Shown here in pieces: positions 1 through 9,969 of a DNA stretch of 64,000 nt. How positions within the stretch are numbered: position 1 is the stretch's first letter; each line of letters opens with the position of its first letter. Location of the stretch: NCBI RefSeq assembly GCF_016863015.1, contig NZ_BOOB01000029.1, positions 45,419-109,418 of the forward strand. Reading direction: 5' to 3'. The notes beneath the pieces are model-generated. The model did no database searches and was not told where the DNA came from. It worked only from the letters and a program-made list of their open reading frames with translations. Made by a program: the position numbers and the translations under genes. This stretch comes from Microbispora amethystogenes. GTDB lineage: Bacteria; Actinomycetota; Actinomycetes; Streptosporangiales; Streptosporangiaceae.

Positions 1-173
1 GCTGCGTCCCGGGCACGTCCCCGGCCGACTTCCCGGCCACCGCGGCACCGCCACTCGTACGGTCTTGCTCGCAGCCTCTTTATCCACTGGCACTCACACT
101 AGGTAACCGGTGGACAGCGAAGCGTTTAGGATGTCGAGGGAAACTACCGTCACTACTCCCCCAGTAGGTGCTC

Positions 174-602
174 ATGGGTGACGACGCCCTCTGCGAAGAG
201 CAGGCAGGCCGGCACGACGTGATCGACGGCAAGGTGATCGAGCTGCGTCCCTTCAGCCGGCGACGAGGGAGTGACCCGATCCGGTTGCAGATCGGAGAGC
301 GCCCCTGGCTGCCCACTCCCGACACCCGGGTGGTCGAGATCTACGAGGAGTGCGACCCGCCCACCGCGGGACTGATCGAACAGGACGGCAGGCTCTACGT
401 CTTCGACTGCATCGACGGCCGCGGGTCGAAAGTCAGCTTCTGGGCCTACACCCAGGTCGACGCCATCGAGGTCAGCCGCCTCCAGAACGCCGCGGGTGAC
501 GACCTCATCCGCCTGCTGGACGCCCTCTTCGCCGACAGGCCATCCATGGCCGCCCTCGTCTTCGACAACCTCATCGAATCAAGCACCCCCATCAACTGTT
601 GA
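174..602 (+). CDS. Unknown small protein, paralogue of the gene at 1016
   Basis: Function unknown. The protein of about 142 residues carries the string IGERPWLPTPD about one third of the way in, then a TAGLI block and a YVFDC core, and ends in a helical tail. The same blocks in the same order form the gene at 1016, so the two are diverged paralogues, and even the DNA encoding IGERPWLP is nearly unchanged. No signal peptide or membrane helix is visible, so it is probably cytosolic. ATG 174 is chosen; GTG 168 is an in-frame alternative and neither has a good Shine-Dalgarno. Duplication around an unrelated small gene resembles immunity or phage-accessory cassettes, which is inference. Confidence 0.6.
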   Translation: MGDDALCEEQAGRHDVIDGKVIELRPFSRRRGSDPIRLQIGERPWLPTPDTRVVEIYEECDPPTAGLIEQDGRLYVFDCIDGRGSKVSFWAYTQVDAIEVSRLQNAAGDDLIRLLDALFADRPSMAALVFDNLIESSTPINC

Positions 603-629
603 TCCCCAAGCGAGCTCGCAGGCGAATAG

Positions 630-1019
630 ATGAACAACCACCTCAACGATGAGGATTGGGTCACACAGTATGGAACGATCCACAAGCCGATCGACGGTAC
701 GCCGTTCAAACGGAATCCCTCGGCCCACGAAGTTCCACACGAACTCTCACTCCTCAGGGGCAAGCTGACGCCAGACGAAGCAGCGATGGCGGTGAACCAC
801 CGACGCGTTCAAGGAGCGATCCCGGGAGAAGGCGTACGCTATGCGCTAGTCGGCAAGCTGCGAGCTGCCGGATTTCGGGTATGGGCCAGTCCAACGAGAC
901 GTATACCCGGGCATGTCTCCGTAGCACTGGTAGACGACGACCGCCTGTGGACCAATGATGACAGGGACAGGTTTGACGCCTGCTTCGAGTCGACAAGCTG
1001 GAAGGAAGGCATCCTGTGA
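630..1019 (+). CDS. Unknown small protein between two paralogues
   Basis: Function unknown; 129 residues. The N-terminal half is polar and includes KPIDGTPFKRNPSAHE. The C-terminal half has a GxGVRYALVGKLRAAGF helix, then RIPGHVSVALVDDDRLW and an acidic DDRDRFDACF stretch, which looks like a compact alpha/beta fold. There is no signal peptide or membrane segment. Its TGA overlaps the GTG of the next gene (GTGA), so the two are probably translated as a coupled pair. It lies in a three-gene cassette whose outer members are paralogues of each other, so it may be the partner that both outer proteins act on; this is inference only. Confidence 0.6.
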   Translation: MNNHLNDEDWVTQYGTIHKPIDGTPFKRNPSAHEVPHELSLLRGKLTPDEAAMAVNHRRVQGAIPGEGVRYALVGKLRAAGFRVWASPTRRIPGHVSVALVDDDRLWTNDDRDRFDACFESTSWKEGIL

Positions 1020-1459
1020 GCGACCTGATCAAGCTGGGTATCGGAGAGCGCCCCTGGCTGCCTACCCCCGATTCGGAGATGATCGAAGTTTTCGACCGTC
1101 TCAATATGCCTACCGCCGGCCTGATCAGGCAGAACCACAAGCTCTTCGTGTTCGACTGCCTCGAAGGCCACGCTATGGAAGGCAACGTATGGGTGTATGC
1201 CCACGTCGACGCGGCCGAGGTGCAGAAGATCCAGGAAGGCCAGGGTGAAGACTTCACTCTCCTGCTCGATCAAGCGTTCACTGGCAAGCAGATCATGGCG
1301 GCTCTCGCTGTCAACGCACGACTTCGTTCGGGCGCTCCCGTCGAAGGCGAGACGATCAGGCGCCTGGGTCTGCTGAAAGCAGTGTTCGACCAGCTCTCCA
1401 TGGGCCTCGACATCGCGAGCGAGACCAAGAACGCGATGGCGCAGCTGGTCGACTGCTGA
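1016..1459 (+). CDS. Unknown small protein, paralogue of the gene at 174
   Basis: Function unknown; 147 residues starting at a GTG that overlaps the previous stop codon. Residues 6-17 hold GIGERPWLPTPD, followed by PTAGLI, a LFVFDC core and WVYAHVDAAEV. Each block matches the gene at 174, and roughly half of the residues agree over about 100 positions by eye. It has a longer C-terminus (about 45 extra residues ending in VDC) than its paralogue. A strong hairpin follows 25 bp after the stop, so the cassette ends here. Likely cytosolic. Immunity or antitoxin roles are possible but not shown by any motif I recognise. Confidence 0.6.
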   Translation: MSDLIKLGIGERPWLPTPDSEMIEVFDRLNMPTAGLIRQNHKLFVFDCLEGHAMEGNVWVYAHVDAAEVQKIQEGQGEDFTLLLDQAFTGKQIMAALAVNARLRSGAPVEGETIRRLGLLKAVFDQLSMGLDIASETKNAMAQLVDC

Positions 1460-1484
1460 CGTCGACCTCCTCGGGTGACCACCG

Positions 1485-1533
1485 GGCAACACAGCGCTCC
1501 CGATCCGCACAGGACCGGGAGCGCTGTGTTGCC
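1485..1533 (+). terminator. Strong hairpin terminator after the small-gene cassette
   Basis: Two perfectly complementary 18-nt arms (1485-1502 and 1516-1533) flank a 13-nt loop. The hairpin sits 25 bp after the stop of the gene at 1016. There is no T-run, which is common for actinobacterial terminators. It isolates the cassette from the downstream ligA region. Confidence 0.75.
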
Positions 1534-1573
1534 GCTCAGCGGCACCGGCTCAGGAAGCGCCTGGATCGCACAA

Positions 1574-1612
1574 TGTAAGATCGCATCTACGTTAGATCGG
1601 TTCTACGTATAA
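1574..1612 (+). promoter_or_regulatory. Operator-like element related to the palindrome at 62395
   Basis: This AT-rich patch in a GC-rich region contains GCATCTACGTTAGAT (from 1583) and then TTCTACGTATAA. The operator at 62395-62430 reads GCATCTACGTAGAT followed by ATCTACATAAT. With one-base insertions the two align along their whole length, including the flanking TGTA at the left end. It looks like a diverged copy of the same operator and -10 region. No intact gene follows it. Confidence 0.5.
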
Positions 1613-1759
1613 CCGGCACGACCTGGCTGGCAGCGACCTCTAGGTGAGGGAGCCACTGCAGTGCTAGCGGGCGTGGCCGTCTCACGGTCGGGGGTGGACG
1701 GCAACCTGCCGCTCGCCGCGCACTGGGGTCCCGACGAGCTGCTGGCCGCCTGGCCGTGA
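1613..1759 (+). pseudogene. Possible C-terminal scrap of a lost gene
   Basis: An open frame starts just after a TAA at 1610 and ends at TGA 1757-1759. From about 1661 the codons have the strong third-position GC of real genes and read VLAGVAVSRSGVDGN, later AHWGPDELLAAWP. It has no convincing start and no Shine-Dalgarno. I read it as the 3' end of a gene whose front was deleted, possibly the former target of the operator-like element just upstream. A chance open frame remains possible. Confidence 0.3.
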
Positions 1760-1883
1760 CGGCCCAGGGCCGTCTCGGCAGCCGTACGCCTCGCGTCGCG
1801 CTGGTCTGATTCGCGGCGACTCCGAGTGCCGGCCCTGGCGACTCCGAGTACGGGCGCGGGGGGCACGGAGGCGTTCCTCGGGG

Positions 1884-4178
<2,295 letters not shown>

Positions 4179-4383
4179 TCAACGACCCAGGCCAACCGTA
4201 TCCCCGGGGACCGACAGAACGCGAAGGACGGGGGCGGGAGCCGCGCCGAGGACGAGGAACGGCTCCCGCCGGACCACTCCGCGAGGGGACCGCTCCAGAC
4301 CGCGCGGCCCCTCGTTTTCAGGAGCGATCGAGAATTACGGTAGACCGCTTGCAGCCCACTTTCATTCCTTTTTGTCCGGTCTA

Positions 4384-4423
4384 CTCGGGCCGGTCAGGGT
4401 GGATGGAGGGGGACCGGCCCGAG
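4384..4423 (-). terminator. Hairpin terminator of the secreted-protein gene
   Basis: Perfect 12-nt arms at 4384-4395 and 4412-4423 enclose a 16-nt loop. On the minus strand it starts 3 bp past the stop codon of the gene at 4427-4861, the usual place for an intrinsic terminator. Confidence 0.65.
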
Positions 4424-4426
4424 AGC

Positions 4427-4861
4427 TCAGCCGCCCTGGGTCCAGACCCGTTCCCAGCGCGAGCAACGGCCGGTGACGCGGGTCGCGGTGCCCCGGCAGA
4501 CCCTGGCCTTGGCGAGCAGCATGTATCCGGCGTTCACCCGGAAGGCGCGCGGGGTGGACTGCGAGCAGTTGCGGAAGGTCGCGGTGCGATACCTGCCGTG
4601 GTCGGTCAGCCACTTGATCGTCACCCACGAGCAGGTCCTGGCCCCGCCCGCGTCGTAGAGGTCGCCGGCGATGCGCAGGCCCGACGAGCTCGACCGGACC
4701 GATCCGCTCGCCCAACCCTTGTAGTCGGAGGACGCCGTCGGCCCCCACTTCCAGGTCTCCGCCGCAGTGGTAGCCGTGGCGGCCGAGGCCGGAGCCGCGA
4801 CGAGCCCCACACACAGGCCGGTGGCGGCGAGAGGGAGCAGAAGGCGCACAGCGCTTCGCAT
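4427..4861 (-). CDS. Small secreted protein of unknown function
   Basis: Function unknown. The 144-residue precursor starts MRSAVRLLLPLAATG and continues through a hydrophobic core to an AxA cleavage site (APASAA) near residue 25, a clear Sec signal peptide. The mature part, about 118 residues, is rich in Trp, Arg, Ser and Thr and has four cysteines (CSW, NCS, VCRG, RCS) that could form two disulfides. ATG 4861 is chosen because AGGAG lies 8 nt upstream; longer in-frame starts would bury the signal peptide. A hairpin terminator follows directly, so it is probably transcribed alone. Confidence 0.75.
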   Translation of the reverse strand: MRSAVRLLLPLAATGLCVGLVAAPASAATATTAAETWKWGPTASSDYKGWASGSVRSSSSGLRIAGDLYDAGGARTCSWVTIKWLTDHGRYRTATFRNCSQSTPRAFRVNAGYMLLAKARVCRGTATRVTGRCSRWERVWTQGG

Positions 4862-4972
4862 GGGTCTTTCTCCTGACGGGTGAACTTCCAGCACGTCAAG
4901 AGATAGGCCCCGGGGCTTGTGAATCACTTGGGAACGGGCTGGGAGATCGCTTGGATCGCCCGTCCCCCGCAC

Positions 4973-5977
4973 CTACTCGCCGGGGTCCTCGCGCAGGACG
5001 CGGGCCGCCTCCCGGCACCGGGCCAGCGCCGCCCTGGCGTACGCGGGCGAGGCTCCGGCCAGGCCGCAGGCGGGGGTGAGCACGACCTGCTCGGCGAGCC
5101 GGACGGGCGGGAAGCCGAGGCGCCGCCACAGCTCCACCGCCGGCCGGGCCACCACGCCGACGTCCGCCAGCCGGGTGTCCGTGCCGGGCACGACGCCGAG
5201 CAGCAGCGCGAGGCCCTTCTCGATCGTCTCGCCCAGATCGTCTTCGTCCCTGCGCCGCAGCAGCCCCGCGTCCACCGAGACGCCGCGCGCGCCCGCCGTA
5301 CGGATCACCTCGTACGGCACGCCCGGCGCGCAGCAGTGGACGACCGGGAACGCGGGCGCGAGCGCGGACAGCACGGTCCTCAGCCGCTCGGCCGCGACGG
5401 GCGACTCGACGGCGGCCAGCCGCCCGAAGCCGGACGCGGTCGGCACCGTGCCCGCCAGCACGCCGGGCAGCCCCGGCTCGTCGATCTGGACGACGAGGTC
5501 CGCTCCGGGGACCCGCCGCCGGACCTCCGCCACGTGCTGCGCCAGTCCCTCGGCCAGCGACTCGGTCAGGTCGCGTACGGCTCCGGCGTCGGCGAGCACC
5601 TTGTCGCCGTACCTGAGCTCGATCGCCCCGGCGAGCGTCCACGGGCCACACGCCTGGATCTTGAACGGCCCCCGGTAGCCCTGCGCCACCTCCTCCAGGC
5701 CGTCGAGGTCACGGGTGAGATGGTCCCTGGCCCGCTTGAAATCCCGGCCCGGACGGTCGGAGAGCCGCCAGCCGGACGGCTGCACCTCGACGGGCAGCTC
5801 GACCAGCAGCGACGCCGTACGGCCGATCATGTCCGCGCCGACTCCTCGGGCGGGCAACTCGGGCAGATAGGGCATGGGCAGCTCGCCGAACGCGGTGCGC
5901 AACGCCTCAAGATGGTCCTCGCCCGGGTAGGACCCCACCCCGGTGGCCGTGGCCTCGCTCCACGGGTACTCGCTCAC
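4973..5977 (-). CDS. MetE-like cobalamin-independent methionine synthase homologue
   Basis: Belongs to the catalytic half of the vitamin B12-independent methionine synthase fold. At about 334 residues it is less than half of full MetE and lacks the N-terminal barrel, so the substrate may differ. Zinc-ligand motifs are visible as VVHCCAPG (a HxC pair) and TPACGLAG near the C-terminus; the N-terminus has TGVGSYPGED. The mycobacterial neighbour of ligA (Rv3015c) is a protein of this kind, from memory. GTG 5977 is chosen because a -10 box TAAGCT at 5990-5985 would place the transcript start there, giving a leaderless mRNA; GTG 5983 is the alternative. Confidence 0.75.
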   Translation of the reverse strand: MSEYPWSEATATGVGSYPGEDHLEALRTAFGELPMPYLPELPARGVGADMIGRTASLLVELPVEVQPSGWRLSDRPGRDFKRARDHLTRDLDGLEEVAQGYRGPFKIQACGPWTLAGAIELRYGDKVLADAGAVRDLTESLAEGLAQHVAEVRRRVPGADLVVQIDEPGLPGVLAGTVPTASGFGRLAAVESPVAAERLRTVLSALAPAFPVVHCCAPGVPYEVIRTAGARGVSVDAGLLRRRDEDDLGETIEKGLALLLGVVPGTDTRLADVGVVARPAVELWRRLGFPPVRLAEQVVLTPACGLAGASPAYARAALARCREAARVLREDPGE

Positions 5978-5983
5978 GGTCAC

Positions 5984-5990
5984 TAGCTTA
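5984..5990. promoter_or_regulatory. Overlapping divergent -10 boxes for two apparently leaderless genes
   Basis: Only 12-18 bp separate the divergent starts. On the plus strand TAGCTT (5984-5989) lies 6 nt before ATG 5996. On the minus strand TAAGCT (5990-5985) lies 7 nt before GTG 5977. Both fit TAnnnT and both put the transcript start at or next to the start codon. Neither gene has a Shine-Dalgarno. The two RNA polymerases could not bind at the same time, so the genes would compete. Confidence 0.5.
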
Positions 5991-5995
5991 GAGAC

Positions 5996-6625
5996 ATGAA
6001 ACTCACCAAACTCGGTCACGCGTGCTGGCGGCTGGAGAAGGACGGGCGGACGCTCGTCATCGACCCCGGCTCCTTCAGCGGCCCGGGGCTCCTCGACGGC
6101 GCGGACGCGGTGCTGATCACCCATGAGCACTTCGACCACGTGGACGCGGGCCTGCTCGCAAGCGCGAGCCCCGACCTGGAGGTCTTCACCTGCCAGGCCG
6201 TCGCCGACCAGCTCGCCGAGATCCCGGCGAAGGTCCAGGTCGTCGCCCACGGGGACGGCTTCGACGCGGCGGGCTTCCACGTCAGCGCGGTCGGCGAGTG
6301 GCACGCGCTCAACCTGCCCGACGTCCCGCCGGTGCAGAACATCGGCTTCTTCGTGGACGACGAGGTGTTCTATCCCGGCGACGCCCTCACGCCGCCGGGA
6401 CGCGACGTCCCGACGCTGCTGGTGCCGACCAACGCGCCGTGGCTCAAGGCCGCCGAGATGCTGCTCTACCTGCGGTACGTCCGTCCCGCGCGGGCGTACT
6501 CGACCCATGACGGCATCGTCAACGACATCGGCGCGAAGCTGATCGACAACTGGCTCGGCATGGAGGCCGGCCGGCAGAAGGCCGACTTCCGCCGCATCCC
6601 GCCCGGGGAGAGTGTGGAGGTCTGA
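5996..6625 (+). CDS. MBL-fold metal-dependent hydrolase (UlaG-like)
   Basis: A 209-residue metallo-beta-lactamase-fold protein. It opens with MKLTKLGHACWRLEKDGR, the pattern of the UlaG-like branch, and has the metal motif THEHFDHVD (HxHxDH) near residue 40 and a later PGDALTPPG aspartate and THDG histidine. The substrate is unknown; UlaG itself opens a lactone phosphate. No signal peptide is visible, so it acts in the cytosol. It is transcribed away from the MetE-like gene, with overlapping -10 boxes and no visible ribosome binding site, and its end nearly touches the convergent mnmA (2 bp). Confidence 0.85.
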   Translation: MKLTKLGHACWRLEKDGRTLVIDPGSFSGPGLLDGADAVLITHEHFDHVDAGLLASASPDLEVFTCQAVADQLAEIPAKVQVVAHGDGFDAAGFHVSAVGEWHALNLPDVPPVQNIGFFVDDEVFYPGDALTPPGRDVPTLLVPTNAPWLKAAEMLLYLRYVRPARAYSTHDGIVNDIGAKLIDNWLGMEAGRQKADFRRIPPGESVEV

Positions 6626-6627
6626 CC

Positions 6628-7737
6628 TCAGCCGGCCGAGGCGATCGTGGCGGAGCCGAGGACGGCGTCCCCGTCGTACAGGACGGCCCCCTGGCCCGCC
6701 GCGACGCCGGTGGCCGGCTGGTCCAGCGCGATGTGCAGCTCACCGCCCGACAGCTGGGCGCGGCAGCCGTACACCTCGCCGTGCGCGCGTAGCTGCACCG
6801 TGCAGGTGATCGGCTCGTACGGCTCCGGCAGCGGTCCGTTCCACACCGGCCGCTCGCCCACGACGGCGCGCACCTCCAGCGAGGAGCGCGGACCGACGGT
6901 GACCGTGTTGGACACCGGCTCGATCGACAGCACGTAGCGCGGCCTGCCGTCGGCGGCGGGCCGGTCGACGCGCAGGCCCTTGCGCTGCCCGATCGTGAAG
7001 CCGTACGCCCCCTGGTGACTGCCGACCACCTGGCCGGTGAGCGCGTCGACGATCGGTCCCTCGGCCCCGCCGAGCCGCTCGGCGAGGAAGGCCCGGGTGT
7101 CGCCGTCGGCGATGAAGCAGATGTCGTGGCTGTCCGGCTTGTCGGCCACGGTCAGCCCGCGCCGCGCGGCCTCCTCGCGCACCTCCGCCTTGGTCGAGCC
7201 GCCCAGCGGAAAGATCGCGTGCGCGAGCTGCTCGCGGGTGAGCACGCCCAGCACGTACGACTGGTCCTTGGCGTCGTCGACGCTGCGCCGCAGCACGCCG
7301 TCCTCCAGCCGCGCGTGGTGGCCGGTGGCGACGGCGTCGAAGCCGAGCGCGAGCGCCCGGTCGAGCACCGCCTCGAACTTGATCTTCTCGTTGCAGCGCA
7401 GGCAGGGGTTGGGGGTGCGCCCGGCGGCGTACTCGCCGACGAAGTCCTCGACCACGTCGCGGTGGAACCGTTCGGCCATGTCCCACACGTAGAAGGGGAT
7501 GCCGATGACGTCGGCGGCGCGGCGCGCGTCGCGGGCGTCCTCCAGGGTGCAGCAGCCGCGCGCGCCGGTGCGGTAGGACTGCGGGTTGGAGGACAGCGCC
7601 AGGTGGACGCCGGTCACGTCGTGCCCCGCCTCGGCGATCCGGGCGGCGGCCACCGCGGAGTCGACCCCGCCGGACATGGCGGCGAGCACGCGGAGCCTTC
7701 CCGTGGGCTTTCCGGTGGGCTTTGCTGTGGGAGCCAT
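6628..7737 (-). CDS. mnmA: tRNA-specific 2-thiouridylase MnmA
   Basis: Catalyses ATP-dependent 2-thiolation of the wobble uridine in tRNAs for Lys, Glu and Gln, with sulfur from a cysteine desulfurase. The 369-residue protein has the PP-loop SGGVDSA at 22-28, the catalytic cysteine in TPNPCLRC (C112) and the second active cysteine in [10 protein letters not shown] (C207). The C-terminal beta-barrel follows. The first 13 residues ([13 protein letters not shown]) are a short extension. A cysteine desulfurase lies 5.5 kb away on the same strand, as in other actinobacteria; the genes between look inserted. Confidence 0.96.
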   Translation of the reverse strand: MAPTAKPTGKPTGRLRVLAAMSGGVDSAVAAARIAEAGHDVTGVHLALSSNPQSYRTGARGCCTLEDARDARRAADVIGIPFYVWDMAERFHRDVVEDFVGEYAAGRTPNPCLRCNEKIKFEAVLDRALALGFDAVATGHHARLEDGVLRRSVDDAKDQSYVLGVLTREQLAHAIFPLGGSTKAEVREEAARRGLTVADKPDSHDICFIADGDTRAFLAERLGGAEGPIVDALTGQVVGSHQGAYGFTIGQRKGLRVDRPAADGRPRYVLSIEPVSNTVTVGPRSSLEVRAVVGERPVWNGPLPEPYEPITCTVQLRAHGEVYGCRAQLSGGELHIALDQPATGVAAGQGAVLYDGDAVLGSATIASAG

Positions 7738-7752
7738 AACAGTTCGAGGTTA

Positions 7753-7800
7753 CCGCCCCGATGCCGGCGCGGGCGCGCGCCCGCGTTGGCATCGGGGCGG
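7753..7800. repeat. 48-bp near-perfect palindrome between divergent genes
   Basis: The outer arms CCGCCCCGATGCC (7753-7765) and 7788-7800 are perfectly complementary. The inner 18 bp (7768-7785) is also a perfect inverted repeat. Only two symmetric positions (7766/7787 and 7767/7786) are not Watson-Crick, and in RNA read from the plus strand both are G-U pairs. There is no loop, so as DNA it can form a cruciform. It lies between the starts of mnmA and the gene at 7824. Confidence 0.7.
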
Positions 7801-7823
7801 GCGGGCTGGGAGGATGCGGGGTC

Positions 7824-8864
7824 ATGCGACTGTTCGGGCGCGAGAGCGAGCACGCCGACCCCGCCGAGGCCATCGCCGCGTTCTGGGCCTGGTGGGAACA
7901 GGCCCGTCCGGGGATCGACGCGCACGTCGAGGCGGAGGATCCCGAGGCCCTGGCCGAGACCATCGGGCCGGCCGTGGCCGCGCTGCACCCGTCCCTCGTC
8001 TGGGAGGTCGTGCCCGGGCGCTTCGCCGTGCACGCCCTGGTCGTCAGCGCGTCGGGCGATCCGGAACTGCGGCCGTTCGCCCACCGCTGGGCCCTGGCCG
8101 CGCCGCCGGTCGACGCGATGTGGGAGTTCCACCCCTCGCGGCAGGCGAACCCGCAGGCCGAGAACGTCACGATCGACGTCGGCGGGCGGGAGTTCGGGCT
8201 CGACCGGCTGGTGGTGGCGTTGCGCGTGCCGCCCGGCACGCCGCGCGTGGACGTCACCGCCTTTCACCCCATATTTCCGGATATCGATGACGACGCCCGG
8301 ATGGAGGCGACCCTCACCGCCCTCGACTGGCTGCTGGGCGAGGACGAGGTGGCCCGCTGGGTCGGCGAGATCCAGGCCGCCGAGTTCGAGCCGATCGACG
8401 CCCTGCCGGCGATCCACCTGCCCTCGGTCGTCGCCGACGTGGCGGAGGGGTTCGCGGAGGAGCAGTGGGCGCTGCTGGAGGGCCACACCGCCACCGGCGG
8501 CCGTCTCACCGCCGCGGCCCGCTATCCCCTGCGCCCGGTCGACTTCCCGCTGTTCGACCAGCACATCGCCGTCACGGTGCCGTACGAGCACGCCGACGCG
8601 GACGGGCAGCCCACCGGAGCCTCGCTGGACGCGCTGCGCGAGTTCGAGGAGCGGCTGACCGGACGGCTGGCCGCGCACGGGTCGGCCGTGCTGGCGGCCC
8701 ACCTGAGCGCCGACCGCACCCGGACGCTGCACCTCTACGCCGACCCCGCCGCGGACGTGCCGCCGGTGATCGAGGAGGTCACGGCCGGCTGGAAGGAGGG
8801 GCCCGCCCGGGTCGAGACGGCCGAGGATCCCTCCTGGAGCGCGGTCGCCCCCTTCCTGACCTGA
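7824..8864 (+). CDS. DUF695-like protein of unknown function
   Basis: Function unknown; 346 residues. The last third (FDQHIAVTVPYEHAD to HLYAD) resembles the DUF695 family as I remember it; the first two thirds look like a related regulatory or enzyme-like alpha/beta region with many tryptophans (AFWAWWEQARPG). No signal peptide or membrane segment is seen. ATG 7824 is chosen because GGGAGG lies about 9 nt upstream and the protein reads MRLFGRESEHADPAEAIAAF; upstream in-frame residues are low-complexity and overlap the palindrome at 7753-7800. It is divergent from mnmA, with that palindrome between them. Confidence 0.65.
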   Translation: MRLFGRESEHADPAEAIAAFWAWWEQARPGIDAHVEAEDPEALAETIGPAVAALHPSLVWEVVPGRFAVHALVVSASGDPELRPFAHRWALAAPPVDAMWEFHPSRQANPQAENVTIDVGGREFGLDRLVVALRVPPGTPRVDVTAFHPIFPDIDDDARMEATLTALDWLLGEDEVARWVGEIQAAEFEPIDALPAIHLPSVVADVAEGFAEEQWALLEGHTATGGRLTAAARYPLRPVDFPLFDQHIAVTVPYEHADADGQPTGASLDALREFEERLTGRLAAHGSAVLAAHLSADRTRTLHLYADPAADVPPVIEEVTAGWKEGPARVETAEDPSWSAVAPFLT

Positions 8865-8973
8865 GCCCCCTCCTGACCTGAGCCGGCTTCCCGACCCCGA
8901 CCAGCTCCTGACCCGAACCAGAAATTCAGCGCGTTTCATGACATACGGGACGGGCACGCCGCGATAGACCGAC

Positions 8974-8993
8974 GCGCGGGCGAGCGCCCGCGC
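8974..8993. repeat. Short GC hairpin in the gap before the Rieske gene
   Basis: Nine-nt arms GCGCGGGCG and CGCCCGCGC flank a 2-nt loop. It lies 110 bp after the stop of the DUF695-like gene and about 40 bp before the next start. It could be a terminator for the upstream gene or part of the 5' leader of the redox operon. Confidence 0.35.
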
Positions 8994-9030
8994 TCCGCCC
9001 GTTCCCGCAGCCTGCGGGGCCGATCCGGCG

Positions 9031-9969
9031 ATGGGATTGGGATCGGACATGGCTCATCGCGCACTGGACCGGATGCTGGACGCGATCGAGGGCGACGGCC
9101 GCCTCGACCGGCCGGGCCACCGGCTCGAACAGGGTCTCGCGTTCACGGAGAACCTCCTCGGGGTCACCAGGGGCCGCGCCCGCGGCCTCCTGCACGGCGT
9201 CTGGCTGGGACACCCCGTTCATCCGTTTCTCACCGACGTCCCGATCGGCTCATGGACGATGGCGCTGGTCCTGGACCTCACCGGGCAGAAGCGCGCGGCG
9301 CGCACAGCCGTGGGAGTCGGTCTCGCCGGGGCGCTGGCCGCGGCCGTCACCGGTCTGCACGACTGGCAGTACACGCACGACAACGCGCGGCGGGTCGGGC
9401 TGGTCCACGGCACGCTCAACGCGCTCGCCCTCGGCCTGTACGGCTGGTCGTGGTGGCAGCGGGGCCGGGAACGCCACCTGCGCGGCCTGCTCGCCGCCCT
9501 GCTCGGCTATCCCCTGATCATGGTCAGCGGCTACCTGGGCGGCGCGCTCACCTACAACCACCGGATCGGGGTCGACCAGACGGACCGGCGGCTCGAACCA
9601 CGCCGTTTCACCCGGGTGCTGGCCGAGCGCGACCTGACCGACGGCAGGCCGCACCGGGCGCGGGCGGGCGGCGTGGATGTCGTCCTGGTCCGCTCGGACG
9701 GCCGCATCCACGCCCTGGAGGACGCCTGCCCGCACCTGGGCGGCCCGCTGTCCCAGGGCTGGCTCCGCGACGGCTCCATCACCTGTCCCTGGCACGGCTC
9801 GGCGTTCGAGCTGCACAGCGGAGAGAGCCTGAACGGCCCGGCCGTCGCGGCCGCGCCGTGCTTCCAGACCCGCGTACGGGACGGGTGGATCGAGGTGCGC
9901 CGGGCGCCCACGGTGGTCGGCGCGCCGCCCGGCAGCACCCTGGTCCACCAGCAGGAGGTGCGGCCATGA
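9031..9969 (+). CDS. DUF2231 membrane domain fused to a Rieske [2Fe-2S] domain
   Basis: A 312-residue membrane redox protein. Residues 50-180 match DUF2231: the signature LGHPVHPFLTDVPIGSW and about four hydrophobic helices. Residues 190-300 are a Rieske ferredoxin domain with ligands in CPHLGGP (C233, H235) and CPWHGS (C252, H255). It probably passes electrons to or from a membrane partner, and the cytochrome b561 protein two genes downstream is a candidate. It starts a five-gene run on the same strand and its TGA overlaps the next ATG (ATGA). ATG 9049 is an alternative start with MAHRALDRML. Confidence 0.85.
   Translation: MGLGSDMAHRALDRMLDAIEGDGRLDRPGHRLEQGLAFTENLLGVTRGRARGLLHGVWLGHPVHPFLTDVPIGSWTMALVLDLTGQKRAARTAVGVGLAGALAAAVTGLHDWQYTHDNARRVGLVHGTLNALALGLYGWSWWQRGRERHLRGLLAALLGYPLIMVSGYLGGALTYNHRIGVDQTDRRLEPRRFTRVLAERDLTDGRPHRARAGGVDVVLVRSDGRIHALEDACPHLGGPLSQGWLRDGSITCPWHGSAFELHSGESLNGPAVAAAPCFQTRVRDGWIEVRRAPTVVGAPPGSTLVHQQEVRP

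Larger units (their letters stand above)
1460..1883. other. Intergenic region of 424 bp with hairpin, operator-like site and gene scrap
   Basis: No intact gene is visible here. In order it holds the terminator hairpin of the upstream cassette (1485-1533), an AT-rich operator-like element (1574-1612), a short stretch with coding-type codon use that ends in TGA (1613-1759), and about 125 bp in which I see nothing before the convergent end of ligA. The element at 1574 resembles the palindromic operator in front of the ATPase gene at 62437. Confidence 0.6.

Noticed and set aside
1..60. Coding-like codon use in frame 3 at the very left edge
   Set aside because: Third positions are G/C rich for about 15 codons (reading GTSPADFPATAA) but the frame soon loses the pattern and has no conserved motif; it may be the disrupted end of an upstream gene but is too short to support.
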